Source: Azotobacter bryophylli (GTDB taxonomy: Bacteria > Pseudomonadota > Gammaproteobacteria > Pseudomonadales > Pseudomonadaceae). Taken from it: a DNA stretch of 64,000 nt. The notes beneath the pieces are model-generated. The model saw nothing but the letters and a program-made list of their open reading frames with translations, had not been told where the DNA came from and made no database searches. The stretch is taken from contig NZ_JBHRSJ010000010.1 of NCBI RefSeq assembly GCF_042643485.1, positions 51,929-115,928 on the forward strand, written 5' to 3'. Below, in pieces: positions 33,368 to 43,417 of this stretch (position 1 is the stretch's first letter; the number at the start of each line of letters is the position of its first letter). Made by a program: the position numbers and the translations under genes.

Positions 33368-33501
33368 GGGCACCTCGGAACGGCTGACGGCGAAAAGGCG
33401 GAAGTTTCCCGCTTCGACGCCGGCGCGGCAAGGGCGGTGCGGCCGGCGAACCAAGGCCTGCATGCAAAGTCAGCCGAGCGCGGGCGCTTTCCGTACGGAA
33501 C

Positions 33502-34251
33502 CTAGAAGCCGCGCCGCTGGCGGACCAGCGCATAGGCCGCGTGCAGCTCGCCGGTCAGCGCGGTGGCCTCTGCGATCTTCGCCGCACTGGCGCCGGCGCC
33601 GCACAGCTTGTCCGGATGATGCCGGCTGAGCAGCCGACGGTAGGCGCGCCGAATGGCCGCCGGTTCGCTGTCGGCGCCGACTCCGAGCAGCGCCAGGGCG
33701 CGGCGGTAATCGGGATCGTCGGGCTGCGCCGGGGCCGGCTCGTAATCGCGACCGAGCGCCTCGACCCGGGCCACGTCCAGCCCCAGCCAGCGCCCCCAGA
33801 GCAGGATCAGCTCGCGCTCGCCGGCGCTCACCCGGCCATCGACCCAGGCCATGCGCCAGCAGGCGCGCAGCAGGGCCTCTCCCCGTGCACCGAGACGGCG
33901 CAGCGTACGCCGCAGCCGCTCGTGCTCCAGCCGGCCGTGAGCGAAGGCGGCGTCGGCGCGGCGCCGGGCGACGGCATCCAGGCAGAGGCGCTCCATCTCG
34001 CCCCGGGCCTGGCGCCAGTGCACGTCGGCCATCGCCCCCCCGCTGCGCGCCAGGCAGCCGAGCAGGTGGAACAGCAGCTCGGCCTCGCCATACGCCTCGC
34101 GCAGCCCCAGGCGTTCGCCCAGGCTGGCCCAGGATTCCAGTTCGAGGCAGCGATCCAGCATCTGGCCGAGCAGCACCCCGAGCAGCGCGCAGGGAATGCT
34201 GGCCAGCAGCAGACCGACGAGTGCACCCAGCAGGGTGAGCGGCCAGACCAC
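33502..34251 (-). CDS. DjlA-like membrane-anchored J-domain protein
   Basis: About 249 residues. The GTG start at 34251 follows the murU stop (TGAG-GTG). An N-terminal hydrophobic helix (WPLTLLGALVGLLLASIPCALLGVLLG), a central TerB-like helical region (GEALLRACWRMAWVDGRVSAGERELILLWGRWLGL) and a C-terminal J domain with the HPD motif in RHHPDKL are seen. It is expected to recruit DnaK at the inner membrane. A longer frame to 34299 would overlap murU and is less likely. Confidence 0.82.
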   Translation of the reverse strand: MVWPLTLLGALVGLLLASIPCALLGVLLGQMLDRCLELESWASLGERLGLREAYGEAELLFHLLGCLARSGGAMADVHWRQARGEMERLCLDAVARRRADAAFAHGRLEHERLRRTLRRLGARGEALLRACWRMAWVDGRVSAGERELILLWGRWLGLDVARVEALGRDYEPAPAQPDDPDYRRALALLGVGADSEPAAIRRAYRRLLSRHHPDKLCGAGASAAKIAEATALTGELHAAYALVRQRRGF

Positions 34252-34252
34252 C

Positions 34253-34927
34253 TCAGCGCGCCCCTTGCAGCAGGCGTTCGACTTCGGCCAGGCGCTCATG
34301 GGTACCCACGTCCACCCAGCGTCCGGCGAAGCGTTCGCCGCCCACGCGTCCGTCGACCATCGCCTGGCGCAGCAGCGGTGCCAGCTTGAAGGCCCCCGGC
34401 CGGCAGCCGGCGAACAGCGCCGGCGCGAGCACGGCGATGCCGCTATAGGTCAGGCTGTCGAGTCCGTCCGCGGCATCCGTGATCCGGCCATCCTCCAGAA
34501 GACGGAAATCCCCCGCCGGGTGGTGCGCCGGGTTGTCCACCAGCACCAGATGGGCCAATCCCGCTAATGGCCGGCACAGGCCGGCGAAGGGGTAGTCGGT
34601 CCAGATGTCGCCGTTGACCACCAGGAAAGGCTCGTCGCCCAAGAGCGGCAGCGCACGGAAGATGCCGCCGCCGGTCTCCAGTGGCTCGCCTTCGGCCGAG
34701 TAGGCGATGCTCACGCCGAAGCGTTCGCCGTCGCCGAGGTAATCCTCGATCTGCGCACCGAGCCAGGCGTGGTTGACGACCAGCTCGCGGAAACCGGCCG
34801 CGGCCAGGGCGCGCACGTGGTACTCGATCAGCGGCACGCCGGCGGCGCGCACCAGCGGCTTGGGCGTGTGCAGGGTCAGGGGCCGCAGGCGCTCGCCCTT
34901 GCCGGCGGCGAGGATCATCGCCTTCAT
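34253..34927 (-). CDS. murU: N-acetylmuramate 1-phosphate uridylyltransferase
   Basis: 224 residues. The nucleotidyltransferase signature LAAGKGERLRPLTLHTPKPLV is at the N-terminus; NGDIWTDYPF (metal Asp) and RWVDVGTHERLAEVE follow. In pseudomonads MurU turns MurNAc-1-phosphate into UDP-MurNAc in a peptidoglycan recycling route that bypasses de novo synthesis and gives intrinsic fosfomycin tolerance. Overlaps amgK by four bases, consistent with the known AmgK-MurU pair. Confidence 0.93.
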   Translation of the reverse strand: MKAMILAAGKGERLRPLTLHTPKPLVRAAGVPLIEYHVRALAAAGFRELVVNHAWLGAQIEDYLGDGERFGVSIAYSAEGEPLETGGGIFRALPLLGDEPFLVVNGDIWTDYPFAGLCRPLAGLAHLVLVDNPAHHPAGDFRLLEDGRITDAADGLDSLTYSGIAVLAPALFAGCRPGAFKLAPLLRQAMVDGRVGGERFAGRWVDVGTHERLAEVERLLQGAR

Positions 34928-35946
34928 GCCGGCAGCTCCTCGGCTTGCGGCAGGCCAGCGAGCAACTCGCCCAGCGCGGCCAGCTCCGGCCGGCGCGACA
35001 CCACCGCCTCGATGTAGCCGAAGAAGCGCGGCACGTCGGTGAGGTACTTGGGCTTGCCGTCGCGATGGCGAATGCGCGCGAAGATGCCGATCACCTTGAG
35101 GTGGCGCTGCACGCCCATCAGGTCGCTGGCGCGCAGGAAGTCCTCAAGCTCGCCATGGACCGGGACGCCGGCGTCGTGGGCCAGGGTCCAGTAGCGCTCC
35201 AACCAGGCACGCACGCGCGCCTCCGGCCAACTGAGGAAGGCATCCTTGAACAGGCAGGTGACGTCGTAGGTGACAGGACCGTAGACCGCATCCTGGAAGT
35301 CCAGCACGCCGGGGTTCGGCTCGCTGAGCATCAGGTTGCGCGGCATGTAGTCGCGATGCACCAGCACCTTCGGCTGCGCCAGGGCGCTATTCACCAAGAG
35401 ATCGCAGACGCCTTGCCAGGCCTCCAGTTGCGCACCGTCCAGGGTGACGCCGAGGTGACGCTGCAGGTACCAGTCGGGGAACAGCTGCAGCTCCCGGCGC
35501 AGCAGGGCGTCGTCGTAGCTCGGCAGGTCGGCACCCAGCGGCAGGCGCTGGAAGGCCAGCAGGGCCTCGAGGGCATCCGCGAACAGGGCGTCGGCGTTGG
35601 CCTCGTCGATCACCTCCAGATAGGTCTGCCGACCGAGATCGCTCAGCAGCAGGAAGCCCTGCTCGAGGTCGCCGGCGAGGATCTCCGGCACCAGCACTCC
35701 GGCGCCGGCCAGAAGGCCGGCGACCTTGACGAACGGCCGGCAGTCCTCCTGAGGCGGCGGCGCGTCCATCACGATCAGGCTGCGCTCGCCGTCCTGCCAG
35801 CGGAAGTAGCGCCGGAAGCTGGCGTCGCTGCTCGCCGGGGTCAAACGAGCCGTGCCCGGAGCCCCCCAACCCCGGGCCGCGAACAGCTCCGGCAGACACC
35901 CATCCAGCCAGTGCTGAAGTTTTTCCAATCGAACATCCACGGACAT
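34924..35946 (-). CDS. amgK: N-acetylmuramate/N-acetylglucosamine kinase
   Basis: 340 residues of the aminoglycoside-phosphotransferase-like kinase fold. The Brenner-type catalytic motif is VLVHRDYMPRNLML and the metal Asp is in GVLDFQDAVYGPVTYD. It phosphorylates MurNAc (and GlcNAc) at C1, feeding MurU. Divergent from lptD, with 129 bases between starts. Confidence 0.92.
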   Translation of the reverse strand: MSVDVRLEKLQHWLDGCLPELFAARGWGAPGTARLTPASSDASFRRYFRWQDGERSLIVMDAPPPQEDCRPFVKVAGLLAGAGVLVPEILAGDLEQGFLLLSDLGRQTYLEVIDEANADALFADALEALLAFQRLPLGADLPSYDDALLRRELQLFPDWYLQRHLGVTLDGAQLEAWQGVCDLLVNSALAQPKVLVHRDYMPRNLMLSEPNPGVLDFQDAVYGPVTYDVTCLFKDAFLSWPEARVRAWLERYWTLAHDAGVPVHGELEDFLRASDLMGVQRHLKVIGIFARIRHRDGKPKYLTDVPRFFGYIEAVVSRRPELAALGELLAGLPQAEELPA

Positions 35947-36075
35947 TCCCCCGCTCTCCTCCGGCCCTAGCCGTTGCCTGATGCATTGATCTATTATGGG
36001 CGATCTTACCCCAGCCCATCGCAGGCGTTCTGCCGCTCCGGCTGTTGGCGCACAGGAAGCCCGGATATAACACTG

Positions 36076-38808
36076 ATGGCACTGACTCCTCCTCCTTTTT
36101 CCCTCTTCCGCAGAAAGTTTCCGCTTCTCGTCACTGGCAGTCTGCTCATCCTGGGCTCCACCCCGCTGTTGGCTGCCGAGCAGTACGACTGCGCCGCTTC
36201 GTCCAGCGGCGGATGGGCCTGCACCCCGAGGACCGTCGCCAAGGCACTGCCGCGCCCGGGAGAGGTAGGCACCCCCACGCAGGGGCCGGAGGCGGCTCTG
36301 GTCACCCAGACCGAAGGACGCGCCCTAGCTGTGCGCAGCGCCGATTTCAGCCACCTCGACTGGGTTCCGCGGGACAGGCTCACCCCGGCGCAGCTCGCCG
36401 AGACCGCCCCTTACTGCTCGGGCGCCTACATCGAGCCGATCCGCCCGGGGATGGACGACAAGACGCCCAAGGGCGAGGAGCCGACCCACGTGGCATCGGA
36501 CGTGACCCGCTACGACCAGGAACGGGAGATCGTCACCGTCGCCGGCAACGTGGTCGTGCGCCAGGGCAGCATGCAGGTGGAGGCCGACGAAGCGAGCCTG
36601 CATCAGCAGGACAACCGGGCCGATCTGAAAGGCAACGTCAAGGTACGTGACAACGGCTCGCTGGTGGTCGGCGATAGCGCCACCGTGCAGCTGGACACCG
36701 GCGAGGCGACGATGGACAACGCCGAGTTCGTCATGCACCGCGGCCAGACGCGCGGCAGCGCACTGAACGCCCATCGCGAGGAAAGCGGCATCATCCGCCT
36801 CAAGGACGGCACCTACACCCGTTGCGAGCCGAACAGCAACACCTGGACCCTGGTGGGCAAGGACGTGGTGCTGAACCCTGATGAGGGCTTCGGCACCGGC
36901 AAGAACGTGACCATACGGGTGAAGGACGTACCGGTGTTCTACACCCCGAGGATCCGCTTCCCCATCGACGATCGGCGGCAGTCAGGCTTCCTGACGCCCA
37001 CTTTCCGTTCCGGCGGCAACAGCAGCGGCTTCACGGTGCAGGCCCCCTACTACTTCAACCTGGCGCCGAACTACGACGCGACCCTCTACCCGACCATCAT
37101 GACCAGCCGCGGCTTGTTGCTGGCGGGCGAAGGCCGCTATCTGACCAAGAGCAGCGAGGGACAGATGGGGGCCGCCTGGCTGGAGGACCAGAACGACAAG
37201 CGCAAGAACCAGACGGGCTACGAGAAGACCCGCTGGATGTACAACTGGCAGCACATCGGCGGGCTGAGCTCGCGGCTGTTGGCCGAGGTCGACTACACCG
37301 ACATCAGCGACCCCTACTACTTCCAGGACCTGGGCAACAGCATGGGGACCAACCGGCCGAACTACCTCAACCAGCGCGGCACCCTGACCTGGCGCGGCGA
37401 CACCTTCAACGCCCGCCTCAATGTCCATGCCCTGCAGCGTACCGCGGTGGCGGACATCACCCCCTACGACCGCCTGCCGCAGCTCACGGTGGATGGCGCC
37501 TTGCCGTTCCAGCCCGGCGGCATGCAGTTCAACTACGCCACCGAGTACGTCTACTTCCAGCGCAGCCTGAAGAACGGCGACTTCACCAACCGGTATGACC
37601 AGTCCCAGCCCTGGTACGACAACAACATCAAGGGCCTGGATCGCGCCGACGGCCAGCGGGCGCACCTGGAGCCCAGCGCCAGCCTGCCGCTGAACTGGAC
37701 CTGGGGCTACCTCAAGCCGTCGCTCAAGTACGCCTACACCCAGTACGCCCTGAGCCTGGACAACACCGGCAAGGAATACATGGCTCTGCATAACCAGAAC
37801 TACGACAACTCGCCGAATCGCGGCCTGCCGATCGCCAGTCTCGACGGCGGGCTCTATTTCGACCGCGACACCAACTGGTTCGGCAAGCCCATCCGCCAGA
37901 CCCTGGAGCCGCGCCTGTACTACCTCTACGTGCCTTACAACAACCAGAAGGACATCCCGGTCTTCGACACCGGCGAGAACCCCTTCAGCTACGGCACGCT
38001 GTGGCGCGACAACCGCTTCTCCAGCAAGGACCGCATCGGCGACGCCAACCAGATGTCGTTCGGCGTGACCAGCCGCTGGATCCAGGCCAACGGCTTCGAG
38101 CGCCAGCGCATCAGCCTCGGCGAGATCGTCTACTTCCGCGACCGCAAGGTGCAGATGCCGGGCATGGACTATCGAGACCGCAAGGACGCCATGTCCACGG
38201 TATCGCCCATCGCCTTCGACTACCTGTTCCGCTTCAACCACGAGTGGCGCCTGACCGCCGATCTCAACTGGGATCCGGAACTGAAGACGACCCGCTCCGG
38301 CAGCGCGATGTTCCACTACCAGGCGTCGGACAACCCGAACAAGATCCTCAACCTGGGCTATCGCTATCGCAACGACACGGTACGCTACGACCCCACCACG
38401 GGTACGTGGCAGTACAGCAGCGACTACGGCAATTGCAAAACCAATCCCGCTAGCTGCATCAAGGACTACTACAAGGTCCAGCAGCACGACATGTCGATCA
38501 TCTGGCCGATCGTGCCGCAGTGGAACGCCATCGCCCGCTGGCAGTACGACTACGCGCGCAACCGCACCCTCGAAGCCTTCGGCGGCTTCGAGTACGACAG
38601 CTGCTGCTGGAAACTGCGCGTGATCAACCGCTACTGGATGAACTACACCGAATACGGCCTCAACCCGAACCTCAACGACCGGACCAACAACGGCGTCTTC
38701 TTCCAGATCGTTCTCAAGGGCCTGGGCGACGTGATGGGCAACCGGGTGGAGTCTTTCCTCCAGCAAGGCATCGAAGGGTACACCGCGCGTGAAGAGCAAG
38801 CTCACTAA
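36076..38808 (+). CDS. lptD: LPS-assembly protein LptD
   Basis: 910 residues. A signal peptide (hydrophobic stretch ending STPLLAAEQ) is followed by an OstA/LptA-like jellyroll (about 130-260, with VASDVTRYDQEREIVTVAGNVVVRQG) and the large C-terminal barrel. Cysteines for the family's rearranging disulfides are present as two N-terminal Cys (DCAAS, WACTP) and the adjacent pair in DSCCWKL near the C-terminus. With LptE it inserts LPS into the outer leaflet. The ATG at 36076 is preferred to 35974 because it gives the signal peptide. Overlaps surA by 20 bases. Confidence 0.96.
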   Translation: MALTPPPFSLFRRKFPLLVTGSLLILGSTPLLAAEQYDCAASSSGGWACTPRTVAKALPRPGEVGTPTQGPEAALVTQTEGRALAVRSADFSHLDWVPRDRLTPAQLAETAPYCSGAYIEPIRPGMDDKTPKGEEPTHVASDVTRYDQEREIVTVAGNVVVRQGSMQVEADEASLHQQDNRADLKGNVKVRDNGSLVVGDSATVQLDTGEATMDNAEFVMHRGQTRGSALNAHREESGIIRLKDGTYTRCEPNSNTWTLVGKDVVLNPDEGFGTGKNVTIRVKDVPVFYTPRIRFPIDDRRQSGFLTPTFRSGGNSSGFTVQAPYYFNLAPNYDATLYPTIMTSRGLLLAGEGRYLTKSSEGQMGAAWLEDQNDKRKNQTGYEKTRWMYNWQHIGGLSSRLLAEVDYTDISDPYYFQDLGNSMGTNRPNYLNQRGTLTWRGDTFNARLNVHALQRTAVADITPYDRLPQLTVDGALPFQPGGMQFNYATEYVYFQRSLKNGDFTNRYDQSQPWYDNNIKGLDRADGQRAHLEPSASLPLNWTWGYLKPSLKYAYTQYALSLDNTGKEYMALHNQNYDNSPNRGLPIASLDGGLYFDRDTNWFGKPIRQTLEPRLYYLYVPYNNQKDIPVFDTGENPFSYGTLWRDNRFSSKDRIGDANQMSFGVTSRWIQANGFERQRISLGEIVYFRDRKVQMPGMDYRDRKDAMSTVSPIAFDYLFRFNHEWRLTADLNWDPELKTTRSGSAMFHYQASDNPNKILNLGYRYRNDTVRYDPTTGTWQYSSDYGNCKTNPASCIKDYYKVQQHDMSIIWPIVPQWNAIARWQYDYARNRTLEAFGGFEYDSCCWKLRVINRYWMNYTEYGLNPNLNDRTNNGVFFQIVLKGLGDVMGNRVESFLQQGIEGYTAREEQAH

Positions 38809-40084
38809 TCGTCTACGCCCTCTGCTGCTGGGCGCCCTTCTTCTCGGCGGTGCGGTTCACGCCCAGGTGCAGCCGCTGGATCGGGTCGTGGCCATCGTCG
38901 ACAACGACGTGATCATGCAGAGCCAGTTCGACCGGCGCCTGCGCGAAGTCGAGCAGACCATCGCCAAGCGCGGCGCCCAGATGCCGCCGCAACAGGAGAT
39001 CCAGCGGCAGGTACTGGAGCGCCTGATCCTCGAGGACATCCAGCTGCAGCTCGGCGAACGCTCCGGCATCCGCATCGGCGACGAGGAGCTCAACCAGGCG
39101 ATGGCCACCATCGCCCAGCGCAACAACCTGACCCCCGACCAGTTCCGCGCAGCCCTGGCCCGCGACGGCCTGTCCTACGAGGACGCCCGCGACCAGATCC
39201 GCCGCGAGATGGTCATCAGCCGGGTGCGCCAGCGCCGGGTGGCCGAGCGCATTCAAGTATCCGATCAGGAAGTCCGGAACTTCCTCGCCTCGGACCTGGG
39301 CAAGCTTCAGCTGTCGGAAGAGTTTCGTCTGGCCAGTATCGTGATTCCCCTGAGCGACGGCGCCTCTCCCGAGGAGATCCAGACCGCCGAGCGCCAGACC
39401 CGGCAGATCTACCAGCAACTGCGTTCCGGTGCCGACTTCACCGAGCTGGCGATGAGTCGCTCGGCCGGCGAGACCGCCCTGGAAGGCGGCGAGATCGGCT
39501 GGCGCAAAGCAGCCCAGCTGCCGCCCGCCTTCGCCGAGATGCTCGGCCGCCTGCCGACCGGCGGGATCAGCGAACCCGTGCGGACCCCGGGCGGATTCAT
39601 GATCATCAAGGTGCTCGAAAAGCGCGGCGGCAGCGGCGCCCAGATACGCGACGAAGTGCACGTCCGCCACATCCTGATCAAGCCCAGCGAGATCCGCAAC
39701 GAAGCGGAAACCAAACGGCTTATCGAGCGCATCTACGACCGTCTTCGCGCAGGAGAGGACTTCGGCGAAATGGCGAAGAGCTTCTCCGAAGATCCCGGCT
39801 CGGCGCTCAACGGCGGCGATCTGAACTGGGTGGACCCCAACGCGCTGGTCCCGGAATTCCGCGAAGTGATGGAAAACACCCCCAGCGGCCAGTTGTCCCG
39901 GCCGTTCCGCAGCCCCTTCGGCTGGCACATCCTGGAGGTCCTCGGTCGCCGCGCCACCGACAGCAGCGAGCAGTCGCGCGAGCAACAGGCCCGCAACATG
40001 CTGCGCAACCGCAAGTACGACGAGGAACTGCAGGCCTGGCTGCGCCAGATCCGCGACGAGGCTTACGTGGAAATCAAGCAGTGA
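38789..40084 (+). CDS. surA: Periplasmic chaperone / peptidyl-prolyl isomerase SurA
   Basis: 431 residues with a GTG start. A signal peptide ends at VHAQVQPLDR; the N-terminal chaperone domain is followed by two parvulin domains (about 175-275, and about 285-385 with VRHILIKPS and FGWHILEVLGRR) and a C-terminal helix. It escorts unfolded outer-membrane proteins, LptD among them, to the BAM complex. Translationally linked to lptD and pdxA (GTGA overlap). Confidence 0.96.
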   Translation: MKSKLTNRLRPLLLGALLLGGAVHAQVQPLDRVVAIVDNDVIMQSQFDRRLREVEQTIAKRGAQMPPQQEIQRQVLERLILEDIQLQLGERSGIRIGDEELNQAMATIAQRNNLTPDQFRAALARDGLSYEDARDQIRREMVISRVRQRRVAERIQVSDQEVRNFLASDLGKLQLSEEFRLASIVIPLSDGASPEEIQTAERQTRQIYQQLRSGADFTELAMSRSAGETALEGGEIGWRKAAQLPPAFAEMLGRLPTGGISEPVRTPGGFMIIKVLEKRGGSGAQIRDEVHVRHILIKPSEIRNEAETKRLIERIYDRLRAGEDFGEMAKSFSEDPGSALNGGDLNWVDPNALVPEFREVMENTPSGQLSRPFRSPFGWHILEVLGRRATDSSEQSREQQARNMLRNRKYDEELQAWLRQIRDEAYVEIKQ

Positions 40085-41085
40085 GTCCCCGGCGCTTCGC
40101 TCTGACGCCGGGCGAGCCGGCCGGCATCGGTCCCGATCTGTGCCTGCTGCTCGCCCGGCAGGCACAGCCCCACATCCTGATCGCCATCGCCAGCCGTGCG
40201 CTGCTCGAGCAGCGTGCCGGCGAGCTCGGCCTCGCCATCGACCTTCGCCCCGTGGCACCGGCCGCCTGGCCGACCATGCCCGCTCCGGCCGGTGCCCTGT
40301 ACGTCTGGGACACCCCGCTGCGGGCGCCGGTCCGGGCCGGGGCGCTCGATCCGGCGAACGCCGCCTACGTGCTGGAAACCCTGACCCGCGCCGGCCAGAG
40401 CTGCCTCGACGGGCACTTCGCCGGGATGATCACCGCCCCAGTGCACAAGGGCGTGATCAACGAAGCCGGCATTCCCTTTTCCGGGCACACCGAGTTCCTC
40501 GCCGAGCTGACCGCCACCCAGCAGGTGGTGATGATGCTGGCCACCCGCGGCCTGCGCGTGGCGCTGGTGACGACCCATCTGCCGCTCAAGGACGTCGCCG
40601 CGGCGATCACCACCGAGCGCCTGGAGCGGGTCGCACGCATCCTGCATGCCGATCTGGTCGCCAAGTTCGGCCTCGCCGCTCCGCGCATCCTGGTCTGCGG
40701 ACTCAACCCCCACGCCGGGGAAGGCGGCCATCTCGGCCGTGAGGAGATCGAGGTGATCGAGCCGACCCTGGTGCGCCTGCGCAGCGAGGGGATGAACCTG
40801 GTCGGCCCGCTGCCGGCCGACACCCTGTTCACGCCCAAGCACCTGGAGCACTGCGACGCCGTCCTGTCGATGTACCACGACCAGGGCCTGCCGGTTCTCA
40901 AGTACAAGGGATTCGGCGCCGCGGTCAACGTCACCCTGGGCTTGCCGATCATCCGCACCTCGGTCGACCACGGCACCGCCCTGGACCTGGCCGGCAGCGG
41001 CAACGTCGACATCGGCAGCCTGCAGGTGGCGCTGGAAACCGCCTATCAGATGGCTGAAGCCAGCGGGCAGACGGCCGTCGCCTAA
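40081..41085 (+). CDS. pdxA: 4-hydroxythreonine-4-phosphate dehydrogenase
   Basis: 334 residues, GTG start overlapping the surA stop. Motifs include TPGEPAGIGPDL, ITAPVHKGVINEAG, FSGHTEFLAE, VTTHLPLKDV (metal His), NPHAGEGGHLG and MYHDQGLPVLK (metal His). It is an NAD-dependent step of pyridoxal 5'-phosphate synthesis. Confidence 0.96.
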   Translation: MSPRRFALTPGEPAGIGPDLCLLLARQAQPHILIAIASRALLEQRAGELGLAIDLRPVAPAAWPTMPAPAGALYVWDTPLRAPVRAGALDPANAAYVLETLTRAGQSCLDGHFAGMITAPVHKGVINEAGIPFSGHTEFLAELTATQQVVMMLATRGLRVALVTTHLPLKDVAAAITTERLERVARILHADLVAKFGLAAPRILVCGLNPHAGEGGHLGREEIEVIEPTLVRLRSEGMNLVGPLPADTLFTPKHLEHCDAVLSMYHDQGLPVLKYKGFGAAVNVTLGLPIIRTSVDHGTALDLAGSGNVDIGSLQVALETAYQMAEASGQTAVA

Positions 41086-41233
41086 CTCCAACGCCTCGCT
41101 CTCCCCCACCGGAGCCGGCCCCGCGGCCGATGATTGGGGCCTGGCGCCCTTTCACTGCTAAACTGCGCCCCTTTGCAATTTCGCTTCGGCCCGGTGCCCG
41201 TCGCCCGCGGCTCGAAGCCTGGAGCCTTCGTCG

Positions 41234-42064
41234 ATGTCCGAGCCTTACCAACACCGCGCCCGCAAGCGCTTCGGCCAGAACTTCCTGCACGATGCCGGAG
41301 TGATCCACCGCATCCTGCGCGCCATCCACCCGCGCTCGGGCGAGCGCCTGGTGGAAATCGGCCCGGGCCAAGGGGCGCTGACCGAGGGACTGATCGGCAG
41401 CGGCGCCAAGCTCGACGTGATCGAACTGGACCTCGACCTGATCCCCCTGCTCAAGCTGAAGTTCGGCCTCGACCCGCAGTTCACCCTGCACCAGGGCGAC
41501 GCCATGAAGTTCGATTTCGCCCAACTGAGCGAAGAGCCGCACAGCCTGCGCATCGTCGGCAACCTGCCCTACAACATCTCGACGCCGCTGATCTTCCACC
41601 TGCTGGAATACTCGGCGCTGATCCGCGACATGCACTTCATGCTGCAGAAGGAAGTCGTGGAGCGCCTGGCCGCCCAGCCTGGCGGCGGCGACTGGGGGCG
41701 ACTGTCGATCATGGTGCAATACCACTGCCAGGTCGAACACCTGTTCAACGTCGGCCCGGGCGCCTTCAACCCGCCGCCCAAGGTCGAATCGGCGATCGTC
41801 CGCCTGGTGCCCCACGCCAGCCTGCCGCATCCGGCCAAGGACCCGGCACTGCTCGAGCGTATCGTCCGCGAGGCCTTCAACCAGCGGCGCAAGACCCTGC
41901 GCAACACCCTCAAGGGTCTGCTCGATGCCGAGTCCATCGAAGCCGCCCGCGTCGATGGCAGCCTGCGCCCCGAACAGTTGGACCTGGCCGCCTTCGTCCG
42001 GCTGGCCGACCGCCTGCACGAGCAGTTGCACAAGCAGACTTCCGAGCAAATCGCCGCCGACTGA
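41234..42064 (+). CDS. ksgA: 16S rRNA dimethyladenosine transferase KsgA
   Basis: 276 residues. The SAM-binding motif is VEIGPGQGALTEGLI, the catalytic NLPYNIS and the C-terminal FNQRRKTLRNTLKGL are all present. It dimethylates A1518 and A1519 of 16S rRNA late in 30S assembly. Separated from pdxA by 148 bases, so an internal promoter is possible. Confidence 0.97.
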   Translation: MSEPYQHRARKRFGQNFLHDAGVIHRILRAIHPRSGERLVEIGPGQGALTEGLIGSGAKLDVIELDLDLIPLLKLKFGLDPQFTLHQGDAMKFDFAQLSEEPHSLRIVGNLPYNISTPLIFHLLEYSALIRDMHFMLQKEVVERLAAQPGGGDWGRLSIMVQYHCQVEHLFNVGPGAFNPPPKVESAIVRLVPHASLPHPAKDPALLERIVREAFNQRRKTLRNTLKGLLDAESIEAARVDGSLRPEQLDLAAFVRLADRLHEQLHKQTSEQIAAD

Positions 42065-42105
42065 AGTCATAACTTCCTCAAGCGAACCGATATCAAGGCC
42101 CGCGC

Positions 42106-42486
42106 ATGTCAGATTCCCGCTACCAGATCGATGTCAGTGTCGTTTCCCGCTATCTGCCGGAGCAGTCGCAGCCGGAAAAGAACCGCTACGCTTTCGCCTA
42201 CAGCGTGACCATCCAGAACAACGGCCTGCTGCCGGCGCAGCTGCTGTCGCGTCACTGGCTGATCACCGACGGCGACGGCCATGTCCAGGAAGTCCGCGGG
42301 CCCGGCGTGATCGGCAAGCAACCGCTGATCGAGCCCGGCCAGAGCCACAGCTACGACAGCGGCACGCTGCTTTCGACCCAGGTCGGCACCATGCAGGGCA
42401 GCTACCAGATGCTGGCCGAGGACGGCCATTCGTTCGACGCACCGATCGCCCCCTTCCGCCTGGCGGTTCCTGGGGTACTGCACTGA
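42106..42486 (+). CDS. apaG: ApaG protein
   Basis: 126 residues, a single fibronectin-III-like ApaG domain: YAFAYSVTIQNNGLLPAQLLSRHWLITDGDGHVQEVRGPGVIGKQPLIEPG. Role in cobalt tolerance and dinucleotide metabolism is reported for the family, without a clear mechanism. The stop overlaps the apaH ATG by one base. Confidence 0.95.
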   Translation: MSDSRYQIDVSVVSRYLPEQSQPEKNRYAFAYSVTIQNNGLLPAQLLSRHWLITDGDGHVQEVRGPGVIGKQPLIEPGQSHSYDSGTLLSTQVGTMQGSYQMLAEDGHSFDAPIAPFRLAVPGVLH

Positions 42487-43316
42487 TGGCGATCTATGCC
42501 GTCGGGGATCTGCAGGGTTGCCTGACTCCCCTGAAATGCCTGTTGGACAGGGTCTCCTTCGATCCGAGCAAGGATCGTCTGTGGCTGGTGGGCGACCTGG
42601 TTAATCGCGGCCCGCAGTCGCTGGAAACCCTACGCTTCCTGTTTTCCCTGCGCGACTCCGTAGTCACCGTGCTCGGCAACCACGACCTGCATCTGCTGGC
42701 CGTGGCCTATGACATCGAGCGGCTGAAGAAGAGCGACACCCTGCGCGAGATCATCGAGGCGCCGGACCGCGACGTGCTGATCGACTGGCTACGCCAGCAG
42801 AAGCTCGTGCACTACGACGCCGACCGCGACATCGCCATGGTGCACGCCGGCATTCCGCCGCAATGGTCCCTGAAGAAGGCCTTGAGCCTGGCCGCGGAAG
42901 TCGAGGAAGTGCTGCGCGACGACGACCGCCTGCTGCAGTATCTCGACGGCATGTACGGCAACGAGCCGGCCCGCTGGAACGGCAACCTGCGTGGCATCAA
43001 GCGCCTGCGGGTAATTACCAACTACTTCACGCGGATGCGCTTCTGCACCGCCGATGGCACTCTCGACCTGAAATCCAAGGAAGGCGTGGGCAGCGCACCT
43101 GACGGCTTCGCCCCCTGGTTCAGTCACCCCAAGCGCAAGACCCGCGGCCAGAAGATCATCTTCGGTCACTGGGCGGCCCTCGAAGGCCGCTGCGACGAAC
43201 CCAACGTGTTCGCCCTGGATACCGGCTGCGTCTGGGGGAACCGCTTGCGGATGCTAAACCTCGAAACCGGCGAGTACCTGCACTGTGATTGCAATGACGA
43301 GCCGCGCACCGAGTGA
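42486..43316 (+). CDS. apaH: Symmetrical bis(5'-nucleosyl)-tetraphosphatase
   Basis: 276 residues. Metallophosphatase motifs are GDLQGC, GDLVNRGPQS, VLGNHDLHLL and VHAGIPP. It cleaves Ap4A to two ADP, and in recent work also removes Np4 caps from RNA. ATG at 42486, coupled to apaG. Confidence 0.96.
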   Translation: MAIYAVGDLQGCLTPLKCLLDRVSFDPSKDRLWLVGDLVNRGPQSLETLRFLFSLRDSVVTVLGNHDLHLLAVAYDIERLKKSDTLREIIEAPDRDVLIDWLRQQKLVHYDADRDIAMVHAGIPPQWSLKKALSLAAEVEEVLRDDDRLLQYLDGMYGNEPARWNGNLRGIKRLRVITNYFTRMRFCTADGTLDLKSKEGVGSAPDGFAPWFSHPKRKTRGQKIIFGHWAALEGRCDEPNVFALDTGCVWGNRLRMLNLETGEYLHCDCNDEPRTE

Positions 43317-43417
43317 CATCAGGCCTTGGCGGCCACGCGACATTCCCGCACGCCGGCCACCTATCCGGCCATGCCTTTCCCGGTGACCCCACCAGACATC
43401 CTGACCCCGAGGTTCCC